A program made the translations under genes and the position numbers. 6,861 bases of DNA from Lachnospiraceae bacterium (lineage in GTDB: Bacteria; Bacillota; Clostridia; Lachnospirales; Lachnospiraceae). The stretch spans positions 1-6,861 of the forward strand of contig JAJQGR010000264.1 in assembly GCA_021200345.1 (NCBI GenBank), read 5' to 3'. The notes beneath the pieces were generated by a model. That model had not been told where the DNA came from. It worked only from the letters and a program-made list of their open reading frames with translations, and made no database searches. Shown here in pieces: positions 1-6,052 of the stretch (position 1 is its first letter; each line of letters opens with the position of its first letter).

Positions 1-1
1 A

Positions 2-172
2 GATGACTGCCCGTTTTTGCACATGGAAAATGTTGTGATAACCCCGCATATTTCCGCTAATACGGTGGATTCCTTTTTGCGGACACAGGAAGAGACCGCA
101 GAAAACATCATAGGAATATTTGACGGAAAGCATACAGTTAACACCTTGAATGACCCATACCGGGAGGAATAG
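2..172 (+). CDS. D-isomer-specific 2-hydroxyacid dehydrogenase, C-terminal end (partial)
   Basis: Only the last 56 residues are in the window; the gene starts upstream. The reading frame begins D-D-C-P-F and runs into N-V-V-I-T-P-H-I-S-A-N-T. This is the hallmark C-terminal part of NAD-dependent D-2-hydroxyacid dehydrogenases (phosphoglycerate, glycerate, lactate or hydroxyisocaproate dehydrogenase type), where the His of T-P-H (codon 47-49) is the catalytic acid/base. The following helix, with E-E-T-A-E-N-I-I-G-I-F-D-G, is the usual end of the NAD-binding/catalytic domain junction. These enzymes interconvert a 2-keto acid and its D-2-hydroxy acid in the cytoplasm. The stop codon lies 2 bases before the next ATG, and the ribosome binding site of that next gene is inside the last codons, so the two are probably translationally coupled in one operon. 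The exact substrate cannot be told from this fragment. Confidence 0.85.
   Translation, partial: DDCPFLHMENVVITPHISANTVDSFLRTQEETAENIIGIFDGKHTVNTLNDPYREE
162..167 (+). promoter_or_regulatory. Ribosome binding site inside the upstream gene
   Basis: GGGAGG lies 7 bases before the ATG at 175 and is embedded in the last codons of the dehydrogenase. It fixes the esterase start and shows that translation of the esterase depends on an mRNA covering the upstream gene. Confidence 0.75.
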
Positions 173-174
173 CT

Positions 175-1806
175 ATGGCAATTCGTTTTGCTGAGACGAC
201 CCTTGGAACAGTGGAGGGATGCGCACTTACAGATAATATGACAGTATTTAAGGGAGTTCCGTATGCGGCTCCTCCGGTGGGTGATTTGCGCTGGAGGCCG
301 CCGGCGGAGGCTGTACACTGGAAAGGAATACGCAAATGCGACACCTTTGCGAAAGCAGCCTACCAGAGGTTTATAAATTTTGGCCCGGTTGTGGAAGATT
401 TTGATTATGTCGGATATCCGGAAATCAGTGAGGATTGCCTGTATCTTAATATTTGGACCGGAGCGGCCAGCGCTCAGGAAAGGAGGCCTGTGTATGTCTG
501 GTTTCATGGCGGCGGGCTGACAAACGGTTTTCCGAATGAAGTGGAATATAATCCGGAAGCACTTGTGAACAGGGGAATCATCGTTGTGCAGGTCGCGCAG
601 AGACTGAATCTTCTGGGATATTTTGCCATACCGCAAATGAGGCAGGAAGGCGGTGCAAGGAATTTCGGACTGCTGGATCAATTGAAAGCCATTGACTGGA
701 TCTATGAAAATATCAGTTCCTTTGGCGGAAACCCGGACAATATTACCGCAGGAGGTCAGTCCGGGGGTACGACAAAATGTCTGTCCATGATTTCTTCAAA
801 AATGAGCAAGGGAAGGGTAAAGCGTGTGATCTGTGAGAGCGCGTTTCGACCCACACTGAAACTTCTTGACTTGAACCTGGCAGAACAGATTGGTACCGAT
901 TATCTTAAGTTTGTGGGACTGAATCCGGAAATGTCCATGGAAGAGCTCAGAAAAGTACCTGTAGAAAATTTATATGTGCCGGGCGCACTTCAGTATGCTC
1001 AGCCAGGAGATCTGATTCGCGACGATGTCACGCTGGATCAGGATAATCTTGGTTTGTGTCAGGAAATCTATGGAACGGCGGTGGATGTTCTCGGCGGCGT
1101 TAATTGGGGAGAAGCTGATATTTTTGCGGAAACGGATGTAAGCCCATACACTTATAATCACTACCGACCCATTCCGAGAAAACCGGCAGGAGCTATTGAC
1201 AATCATATGTCGACGGAAGAGTTTTATGCACATTTTAGAAAACTGCTGGGAGATCTGTATGATGAGTATGAGTTTGAAAAGCTTATAAAAGTGAATGACA
1301 GTACAGCCTGGAAAACCGGGAAATGGCTTGCCTCACTGGGTTTGACCGGAGCCGGTGCTTACCGAAACACTGTGATCTGCCATCGCAGATTTGGGCAACG
1401 GATACATGAAATCAATCAGACGCAGCAAACATATGTGTATTATTGGACACATTTACTTCCACAATATCCGGAGGCGGTGGGGACAAATAATGACATTGAT
1501 AAACAGCTGGCATGGCATTGCAGCGAAATGTGGTTTACCTTTGCTTCTTTGCGCCCGGGAACGCCGCCGAAGAGACCGTGGAGAAAGTTGGATTATCAGA
1601 TGGCTGAGACCGCGGTTTCCTATTGGGCTAATTTTATCATGACAGGAAACCCAAATGGGAAAGGATTGCCCTATTGGCCTCCAGTAAATGAAAATATGGG
1701 GTATATGGTACTGGGGAATGAAAAGATTGCGGAAAACGCTGAAACGGGTACAGAATTGGATGCTCTGATCAGGGAGTATGTAAGATTGAATATAGAAAAA
1801 GATTGA
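175..1806 (+). CDS. Type-B carboxylesterase (cholinesterase/para-nitrobenzyl esterase family, alpha/beta hydrolase)
   Basis: This 543-residue protein has the full layout of the carboxylesterase type B family (Pfam COesterase), which hydrolyses carboxylic esters. The N-terminal F-K-G-V-P-Y-A-A-P-P-V-G block is at residues 25-36, followed by S-E-D-C-L-Y-L-N (85-92) and the oxyanion-hole H-G-G-G (111-114). The nucleophile elbow is G-Q-S-G-G with Ser196. The catalytic acid is most likely Glu313 in G-G-V-N-W-G-E-A-D-I-F, and the catalytic His is His448 in A-W-H-C-S-E-M-W-F-T-F. Length is typical. No signal peptide or membrane segment is visible, so it should act in the cytoplasm. The usual N-Y-R before the G-x-L-G-F strand end reads A-Q-R here (141-143), and the elbow is G-Q-S-G-G rather than the commoner G-E-S-A-G, so specificity may be unusual. 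The start is supported by GGGAGG 7 bases upstream. It sits between a hydroxyacid dehydrogenase and a second hydrolase in an apparent operon; the natural ester is unknown. Confidence 0.93.
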   Translation: MAIRFAETTLGTVEGCALTDNMTVFKGVPYAAPPVGDLRWRPPAEAVHWKGIRKCDTFAKAAYQRFINFGPVVEDFDYVGYPEISEDCLYLNIWTGAASAQERRPVYVWFHGGGLTNGFPNEVEYNPEALVNRGIIVVQVAQRLNLLGYFAIPQMRQEGGARNFGLLDQLKAIDWIYENISSFGGNPDNITAGGQSGGTTKCLSMISSKMSKGRVKRVICESAFRPTLKLLDLNLAEQIGTDYLKFVGLNPEMSMEELRKVPVENLYVPGALQYAQPGDLIRDDVTLDQDNLGLCQEIYGTAVDVLGGVNWGEADIFAETDVSPYTYNHYRPIPRKPAGAIDNHMSTEEFYAHFRKLLGDLYDEYEFEKLIKVNDSTAWKTGKWLASLGLTGAGAYRNTVICHRRFGQRIHEINQTQQTYVYYWTHLLPQYPEAVGTNNDIDKQLAWHCSEMWFTFASLRPGTPPKRPWRKLDYQMAETAVSYWANFIMTGNPNGKGLPYWPPVNENMGYMVLGNEKIAENAETGTELDALIREYVRLNIEKD

Positions 1807-1808
1807 CG

Positions 1809-1813
1809 GGAGG
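1809..1813 (+). promoter_or_regulatory. Ribosome binding site that selects the second ATG (1820)
   Basis: GGAGG directly touches the ATG at 1814, which leaves no spacer for initiation there. Measured to the in-frame ATG at 1820 the spacer is 6 bases, which is close to ideal. The start at 1820 is therefore preferred over the longer reading. Confidence 0.7.
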
Positions 1814-1819
1814 ATGTAT

Positions 1820-3193
1820 ATGGGCAGACTGTATTGCGGTGCGGCAAGAACACTGATTACTCCTTCGGAGGAGCTTCTTCCGAATTTGCCATCTTTCGAT
1901 TCTGCGCCTTTTGGCGGTGTCCTGGATGACATTTATTTAAGGGTGATCGCGATGGATAACGGGGAACAGAAGGCACTGATTATCAGCTTTGATTTGGATA
2001 AGGCGCCGAATCCGGATCCGTGGATTGGGGAATTGGCAGTACATACCGGAATTGCGGAGGAATTTATTCTGTATTTTGGCATTCATGTACACAGTTCTGT
2101 TATTACCAGCAAAAGGCCATTCGAAAAAAGCCATGATATTTCCCGAAAACCGCCGGAAGTACAAAAAGCCGCGGCAAAATATGAGGAGTGGCTGAAAGAG
2201 AAATTGTTTGATGCAGTAGACAGAGCCCTTCATGAAATGAAACCGGCCAGAATGGGATTTGGCCTTGGGAACAGCTATATTAATGTAAATCGAAATCAGG
2301 ATTATTTTGAATATAATGACGCTGGCGGGAAAATGCTGGCTCCCGGAATCGGCGCCAATGGGAGCGCGCCAACGGATACAGAACTTGCGGTCATGCGTAT
2401 CGAGGATCTGGAAAGCAGGCCAATCGCCTTTTTCATGAATTACGCTGTTCATTGTGTGGTTATGATCTGGAACCGGGACGAAGATGGAAAGACCTGGATC
2501 AGCGGCGACATTGGTGGAGGAGTCAGCCGGTATATGGAGCAAAAATTTCCAGGTTCGATCGCCGTCTGGTCCAGTGGTGCGGCGGGGGATTTGAATCCGA
2601 TCATGATGAACCAGATATACTATCCTGAGCCGCAGACGGGAATCTGTACCTGCAAACGCCTTCAGGGGCTTGAAGTGTGCAGTGTGATGTTGAAAACTCT
2701 GACAGCACGACACTTTCAGGATGTCATGAAAGTAGTTTCCGGAATAAAATGTACAGAGGAAATGATTCAAATCAGCGGAATGATTGAATGGTCAGAAACA
2801 CCGGGGTGTCAGAGAGTTTTCGACGAAAGTGGGAGGTATGTACGGGAATTGACGGGAGAGGATCAGCCGCCTTACCGTATACGCCTTCACCTGCTTCGAA
2901 TAGGGTCCGTTGCATTATTTGGGGTAAACGGAGAATTATACAGTTCGCTTGGAAAGGCTGTAAAAAATATGGCGCTGATGAAAAATACTGTTGTCATTAA
3001 TCATGATGCCAGTCTGGTGCCTGGAAATCCTGGATATATATATGATGACGAGACAATAGAGCGCGTCTGCTGCATGGATGGGGTAGCTGCTCCTGAAAGA
3101 ATTCCCGGGACCAGAAATTTTCGGGCGAGGAAAGGAGATACCTTGCCATCTTTGAGAATACATATAAAAAATATGTTCGAGCATGTATTGTGA
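1820..3193 (+). CDS. Neutral/alkaline ceramidase-fold hydrolase (non-lysosomal ceramidase-like), function unknown
   Basis: The protein is 457 residues from the preferred ATG (459 from the ATG at 1814; residue numbers here use the longer form). It follows the N-terminal domain of the neutral/alkaline ceramidase family: G-A-A-R-T-L-I-T-P (9-17), D-D-I-Y-L-R-V-I-A-M-D-N-G (38-50), the H-V-H motif (91-93), the M-N-Y-A-V-H motif (208-213), S-G-D-I-G-G (230-235), G-A-A-G-D-L-N-P (255-262) and V-N-G-E-L (371-375). By family knowledge these carry a zinc site: His91 or His93, His213, Glu374, and perhaps Tyr408 in G-N-P-G-Y. True ceramidases have G-D-V-S-P with a nucleophilic Ser; here the position is Asn261 (G-D-L-N-P), and the C-terminal immunoglobulin-like domain is absent. 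It is therefore unlikely to be a ceramidase; I infer a metal-dependent amidase or esterase on another substrate. There is no signal peptide. It starts 13 bases after the esterase stop and is very likely co-transcribed with it. Confidence 0.85.
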   Translation: MGRLYCGAARTLITPSEELLPNLPSFDSAPFGGVLDDIYLRVIAMDNGEQKALIISFDLDKAPNPDPWIGELAVHTGIAEEFILYFGIHVHSSVITSKRPFEKSHDISRKPPEVQKAAAKYEEWLKEKLFDAVDRALHEMKPARMGFGLGNSYINVNRNQDYFEYNDAGGKMLAPGIGANGSAPTDTELAVMRIEDLESRPIAFFMNYAVHCVVMIWNRDEDGKTWISGDIGGGVSRYMEQKFPGSIAVWSSGAAGDLNPIMMNQIYYPEPQTGICTCKRLQGLEVCSVMLKTLTARHFQDVMKVVSGIKCTEEMIQISGMIEWSETPGCQRVFDESGRYVRELTGEDQPPYRIRLHLLRIGSVALFGVNGELYSSLGKAVKNMALMKNTVVINHDASLVPGNPGYIYDDETIERVCCMDGVAAPERIPGTRNFRARKGDTLPSLRIHIKNMFEHVL

Positions 3194-3208
3194 CAGATGA
3201 AAATCTGT
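3193..3208 (+). other. Small perfect hairpin in the gap before the MATE gene
   Basis: ACAGAT-GAAA-ATCTGT is a perfect 6-bp inverted repeat closed by a GNRA-type GAAA tetraloop. It begins on the last base of the ceramidase-like gene's stop codon and ends about 26 bases before the preferred MATE start. No run of T follows, so it does not look like a terminator. It could stabilise a processed mRNA end or tune translation of the exporter. Its role is an inference. Confidence 0.4.
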
Positions 3209-3218
3209 GAAATTGTAT

Positions 3219-3231
3219 GAGGAGCCAGAGG
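3219..3231 (+). promoter_or_regulatory. Ribosome binding region that selects the MATE start at 3235
   Basis: GAGGAG (3219-3224) and AGAGG (3227-3231) lie 10 and 3 bases before the ATG at 3235. They fall inside the longer reading that starts with the ATG at 3217, which itself has no purine-rich sequence in front of it. The initiation site is therefore probably 3235. Confidence 0.6.
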
Positions 3232-3234
3232 TTA

Positions 3235-4629
3235 ATGAGCAAGCAGAAAAATGCTGTTATCGGCGAGAAAAGTAAAAAGGTCGGGATGGATCTGACGGAA
3301 GGTTCCATTTTAAAATGCCTGCTTGTGTTTGCGGTGCCGATAGTAGTCACTAATGTGATTCAACAGTTCTATTCCATGGTGGATTTGATGGTTATTGGTC
3401 AGTATGTAGGGGCCACAGGAACTGTAGCGGTATCTACGGGCGGAGAAGTGTCCGATATGGTAACACCGGTTGCGACAGCTTTTTCCACAGCGGGACAAAT
3501 TTATATTGCGCAGTTGTTTGGAGCGAAGAAGACAGACAAGGTTAAAAAGGGCATCGGAACATTAATTACGTTAATGATGATCATGGCGTTGGTAATTATG
3601 ACCTGCACAATTATTTTCTCCAGCCAGATTTTACGTCTTCTGAATTGCCCGTCAGAGGCTTTTCGTGAGGCAATGGAATATATGATTATCACTGCAATCG
3701 GGATACCATTCATTTATGGATATAATGCGGTGTGTGGTGTTTTAAGGGGAATGGGAGAATCCAGAAAGCCATTGATCTTTGTTTTGGTGGCGGCTACTGT
3801 CAATATTTTTCTGGATATTCTTTTGGTGGCAGTTTTCAAAATGGGGGCGGCCGGAACCGCTATCGCGACGGCGATGTCTCAGTTTGGATCGTTCATTGCG
3901 GCTTTTATTTACATGTACATAAACAGGGAGCAGTTTGATTTTGAACTGAAACTGAGCTACTTTAAAATTGATCGACCCGCAGCAGAGGTAATTCTCAAAC
4001 AGGGAATTCCTCAGGCGGCACGGTCTATGCTGGTAAGATTTTCCATGTTGTGGGTCAATTCCAGTGTCAACAGCTATGGCCTTGTGGCATCTGCGACGAA
4101 CAGTGTTGGGAATAAGCTCCAGAAATTCCTGGAGGTATTTTTGACAGGGGTGACACAGGCTTCTGGTGCTATGGTAGGACAAAATCTTGGGGCTCAGAAA
4201 GCGGAAAGGGCTAAGAAAACCGTCTGGTATTGTTTCTTTTCCTGTATGATTATTTCTCTGGTACTTACAGTGTTCGCATGGTTCTGGCCGAGGGAAATTT
4301 TCGGGATTTTCACCAAAGATCCGGATGTACTGGATTTTGGGGTTATATATATGCATATTTTGATTATGCATTTCTTTATGTCGGCAATTACGGGCTCTTT
4401 TCAGTCCATGGTAACAGGAAGTGGCTTTGCATCCATGAATTTCCTGATTGGGGTATTGGATGGAGTCGTTTGCCGGATCGGATTTAGTGTTTTGTTCGCT
4501 TATGTTATGGGGATGGGAGTGGTAGGATTTTTCTGGGGGACCGCATTCTCGCGGACCATTCCGGGACTTGTTTGTTTCCTTTATTTTATCAGTGGAAAAT
4601 GGAAAGAACGAAAGTTGCTGACTGAATAA
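3235..4629 (+). CDS. MATE family multidrug/metabolite efflux transporter
   Basis: This is an integral inner-membrane antiporter of the multidrug and toxic compound extrusion family, which expels organic compounds against a Na+ or H+ gradient. From the preferred start it has 464 residues, the normal MATE size, with about 12 hydrophobic segments in two six-helix halves. Recognisable marks are M-D-L-T-E-G-S-I and P-I-V-V-T-N-V-I-Q-Q-F-Y-S-M-V-D with its conserved Asp (about residues 18-50), V-L-R-G-M-G-E-S-R-K-P (about 169-179) between helices, and G-Q-N-L-G-A-Q-K-A-E-R-A-K-K (315-328) in the second half. An Asp in N-I-F-L-D-I-L-L (about residue 194) lies in a helix position often acidic in the family. 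An alternative in-frame ATG at 3217 would add six residues but lacks a ribosome binding site. It is the last gene of the hydrolase operon and ends 7 bases before a terminator hairpin. Genomic context suggests that it exports a substrate or product of the hydrolases; its specificity is not readable. Confidence 0.93.
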   Translation: MSKQKNAVIGEKSKKVGMDLTEGSILKCLLVFAVPIVVTNVIQQFYSMVDLMVIGQYVGATGTVAVSTGGEVSDMVTPVATAFSTAGQIYIAQLFGAKKTDKVKKGIGTLITLMMIMALVIMTCTIIFSSQILRLLNCPSEAFREAMEYMIITAIGIPFIYGYNAVCGVLRGMGESRKPLIFVLVAATVNIFLDILLVAVFKMGAAGTAIATAMSQFGSFIAAFIYMYINREQFDFELKLSYFKIDRPAAEVILKQGIPQAARSMLVRFSMLWVNSSVNSYGLVASATNSVGNKLQKFLEVFLTGVTQASGAMVGQNLGAQKAERAKKTVWYCFFSCMIISLVLTVFAWFWPREIFGIFTKDPDVLDFGVIYMHILIMHFFMSAITGSFQSMVTGSGFASMNFLIGVLDGVVCRIGFSVLFAYVMGMGVVGFFWGTAFSRTIPGLVCFLYFISGKWKERKLLTE

Positions 4630-4631
4630 AA

Positions 4632-4669
4632 AGATTGGCATCCGGTTCAATCAGGACCGGGTGCCTTTT
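4632..4669 (+). repeat. 38-bp direct repeat, copy 1 (contains the MATE terminator)
   Basis: This stretch is identical, base for base, to 6053-6090. The copies are in the same orientation with a period of 1421 bp. Identity stops sharply on the left (AATAAA versus TTTGTT); on the right a looser similarity continues (CATATTTCAGAGG versus CTAATTTTAGGG), as if an older duplication had diverged there. Confidence 0.95.
4637..4669 (+). terminator. Intrinsic terminator of the esterase-MATE operon
   Basis: The left arm GGCATCCGGTTC (4637-4648), loop AATCA and right arm GGACCGGGTGCC (4654-4665) form a 12-bp stem with two G-U wobbles, followed by TTTT. It starts 7 bases after the MATE stop codon. The T-run is short (TTTTC), but the stem is strong. 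The A-rich sequence to the left (AAAAAGATT) would give a T-run on the other strand, so this copy could also stop transcription from the right. Confidence 0.88.
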
Positions 4670-4920
4670 CATATTTCAGAGGCAGCAAAAGACAGAATGG
4701 TCAATTGTAAAGAAGATAAAGGCAGTTATTTCGGAAAAATGGGAGAGTACGGCAAAACAATGCGGACTGGATAGAAGTGCAAATCATACGCATGGAGCTG
4801 GCTTTTCTCATGGAATATAAATGAGGATAGTTTATGTTTCGTGAACCTGTACATTTGAGTTAGGATTGGAACTGATGGAGAAATGAAACTGAATAACAAT
4901 AGATTTCAGCATAAATCATC

Positions 4921-4948
4921 TTGAATTTCTGGCAATAAGCGCTATAAT
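4921..4948 (+). promoter_or_regulatory. Sigma-A/sigma-70 type promoter of the fic gene
   Basis: TTGAAT (4921-4926) and a perfect TATAAT (4943-4948) are separated by 16 bases. Transcription would start at about 4955 and give a leader of roughly 80 bases before the Fic start codon. The upstream operon is closed by a terminator, so this promoter probably drives fic alone. Confidence 0.72.
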
Positions 4949-4981
4949 GAGCAAGTAAATAAGCAAGATAATACGCAAGTC
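4934..4981 (+). repeat. Four tandem imperfect 12-bp repeats (iteron-like) over the fic -10 box
   Basis: The units are AATAAGCGCTAT (4934-4945), AATGAGCAAGTA (4946-4957), AATAAGCAAGAT (4958-4969) and AATACGCAAGTC (4970-4981), with consensus AAT(A/G)(A/C)GCAAG(T/A)N and exact 12-bp spacing. The junction of units 1 and 2 forms the TATAAT box, and units 2-4 cover the transcription start and early leader. The conserved core of units 2-4 is GCAAG. A protein bound to this array would block the promoter, so it is a good candidate operator. The bound protein is not known; the C-terminal winged-helix domain of Fic is one candidate. Confidence 0.7.
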
Positions 4982-5025
4982 ATGAATCTGTTGTATTACA
5001 CGGTAGGGGTTACGTGTGCAGATAT

Positions 5026-5030
5026 GGAGG
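5026..5030 (+). promoter_or_regulatory. Ribosome binding site that selects the Fic ATG at 5035
   Basis: GGAGG, extended as GGAGGAAG, lies 4 bases before the ATG at 5035 and inside the longer frame that would begin with GTG at 5014. The GTG has no comparable purine-rich site before it, so 5035 is the better start. Confidence 0.65.
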
Positions 5031-5034
5031 AAGA

Positions 5035-6030
5035 ATGGAGAATTATGAACCGCCTTTTACCATAACAAATGAAATGCTGTCCTGTGTGGCTTCTGTTTCA
5101 GAAAAAATCGGAAAGATTACTGCGGTTGGCAGCCTGGACTCGAAACCGCACCTGAGGAAGAATAACCGAATCCGCTCGGTTCATTCATCTCTGAAAATTG
5201 AGGCGAATTCTCTTACACTTGGGCAGGTGAGAGATGTTATAAATGGGAAAACTGTGCTGGGCGAGCAGAAAGAGATTCAGGAAGTAAAAAATGCTTACGC
5301 GGCATATGAGCTTCTGGATGAAATAAATCCATGGAGTATCGAAGATTTGAAGCGCTTCCATGGGATTATGACAAAATATGTTGTGGAGGAATCTGGTGGT
5401 TTCCGCCAGGGTGAGGAAGGGGTATTCCACGGCGATGAGTGCATCTTTATGGCTCCGCCAGCCAGAATGGTTCCGCAGCTTATAGAGGACCTTTTTGGCT
5501 GGATGGAGAAATTGCGGGACAAGATTCATCCGCTGATTCTTAGCTGTGTATTTCACTATGAATTCGTATTTATTCATCCATTTGCAGATGGCAATGGCAG
5601 AATGGCGCGGTTATGGCAAACTGCGCTTCTCTCAAATTGGAAACCTGTTTTTGCATATATTCCTTTGGAAAGTCAGATCGAGCGGTTCCAGAAGGAATAT
5701 TATGACGCGATTGCAAGGTGCCATGTGGAGGGAAAATCGAACGCGTTTATAGAATTTATGCTGTCGCAGATTGATGAGATCCTGGATGATGTCGCGGCGC
5801 AGATGGATGAAGAAAGCGCGCAGCTGTCTGAATATGTCAGAAAACTACTTGAGGTTATGGAATGCAACGTTCCGTATACAGGGAAAACACTGATGGACAG
5901 ACTGGGATTAAAATCCAGAGAGACCTTCCGCCGGAATTATCTTCATCCCGCGATGGAGCAGGGACTTGTTCGGATGACCATCCCGGATAAACCGCAAAGC
6001 AGAAATCAGAGATATGTAAAGACGGAATGA
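5035..6030 (+). CDS. fic: Fic family protein (protein AMP-transferase) with N-terminal inhibitory helix and C-terminal winged helix
   Basis: From the preferred ATG the protein has 331 residues. The active-site loop reads H-P-F-A-D-G-N-G-R-M-A-R (181-192), a perfect match to the H-x-F-x-(D/E)-G-N-G-R-x-x-R motif of Fic enzymes that move AMP from ATP to a hydroxyl side chain of a target protein. The target-binding flap region is around G-V-F-H-G-D-E-C-I-F-M-A-P-P (about 129-142). Near the N-terminus, S-S-L-K-I-E-A-N (51-58) matches the class II inhibitory helix (S/T-x-x-x-E-G/N), with Glu56 as the switch residue; the usual G/N after it is Ala57. The last 55 residues, with L-M-D-R-L-G-L-K-S-R-E-T-F-R-R and P-D-K-P-Q-S-R-N-Q-R-Y, form the winged-helix domain seen in this Fic subfamily, which probably binds DNA. 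No antitoxin gene is adjacent, as expected for a self-inhibited enzyme. The gene has its own promoter with tandem repeats and is bracketed by identical terminators, so it is probably an autonomous, perhaps autoregulated unit. The cellular target is unknown. Confidence 0.93.
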   Translation: MENYEPPFTITNEMLSCVASVSEKIGKITAVGSLDSKPHLRKNNRIRSVHSSLKIEANSLTLGQVRDVINGKTVLGEQKEIQEVKNAYAAYELLDEINPWSIEDLKRFHGIMTKYVVEESGGFRQGEEGVFHGDECIFMAPPARMVPQLIEDLFGWMEKLRDKIHPLILSCVFHYEFVFIHPFADGNGRMARLWQTALLSNWKPVFAYIPLESQIERFQKEYYDAIARCHVEGKSNAFIEFMLSQIDEILDDVAAQMDEESAQLSEYVRKLLEVMECNVPYTGKTLMDRLGLKSRETFRRNYLHPAMEQGLVRMTIPDKPQSRNQRYVKTE

Positions 6031-6052
6031 TTTATCGGTTCAATTTTTGTTT

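Larger units (their letters stand above)
4670..5013. other. Intergenic stretch without a recognisable gene
   Basis: Between the MATE terminator and the Fic start I find no gene that I can support. Open frames here are short (up to about 60 codons), begin inside the terminator stem or lack ribosome binding sites, and resemble no family I know. One frame ending at about 4821 (ending M-E-L-A-F-L-M-E-Y-K) could be an eroded coding tail, but this is only a suspicion. The right third holds the fic promoter and the tandem 12-bp repeats. Confidence 0.6.

Noticed and set aside
1937..2770. Long open frame on the minus strand (277 codons)
   Set aside because: It lies wholly inside the ceramidase-like gene, has a Cys/His/Arg-rich unstructured composition, and matches no family. 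It is a shadow of the + strand codon pattern.
3188..3218. Possible separate promoter for the MATE gene (TTGTGA and TTGTAT)
   Set aside because: The -10 candidate is poor and the spacing does not fit; the genes are close enough to be read as one transcript.
3742..4650. Long open frame on the minus strand (302 codons)
   Set aside because: It is antisense to the MATE gene, rich in His, Asn, Lys and Pro as expected for the reverse of membrane-protein codons, and begins inside the terminator region. It is not a gene.
4635..4820. 61-codon frame after the MATE gene
   Set aside because: Its ATG lies in the terminator stem region, it has no ribosome binding site, and the product resembles nothing known.
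4951..4979. Possible CRISPR-like or minisatellite array of GCAAG units
   Set aside because: The units are contiguous 12-mers with no spacers, so this is not CRISPR. The overlap with the promoter favours an operator.
4998..5017. Short hairpin (ACACG-G-TA / TA-CGTGT) just before the fic ribosome binding site
   Set aside because: The stem is 7 bp with a bulge and a GGGGT loop. It could slightly affect initiation, but it is too weak to call a regulatory element.
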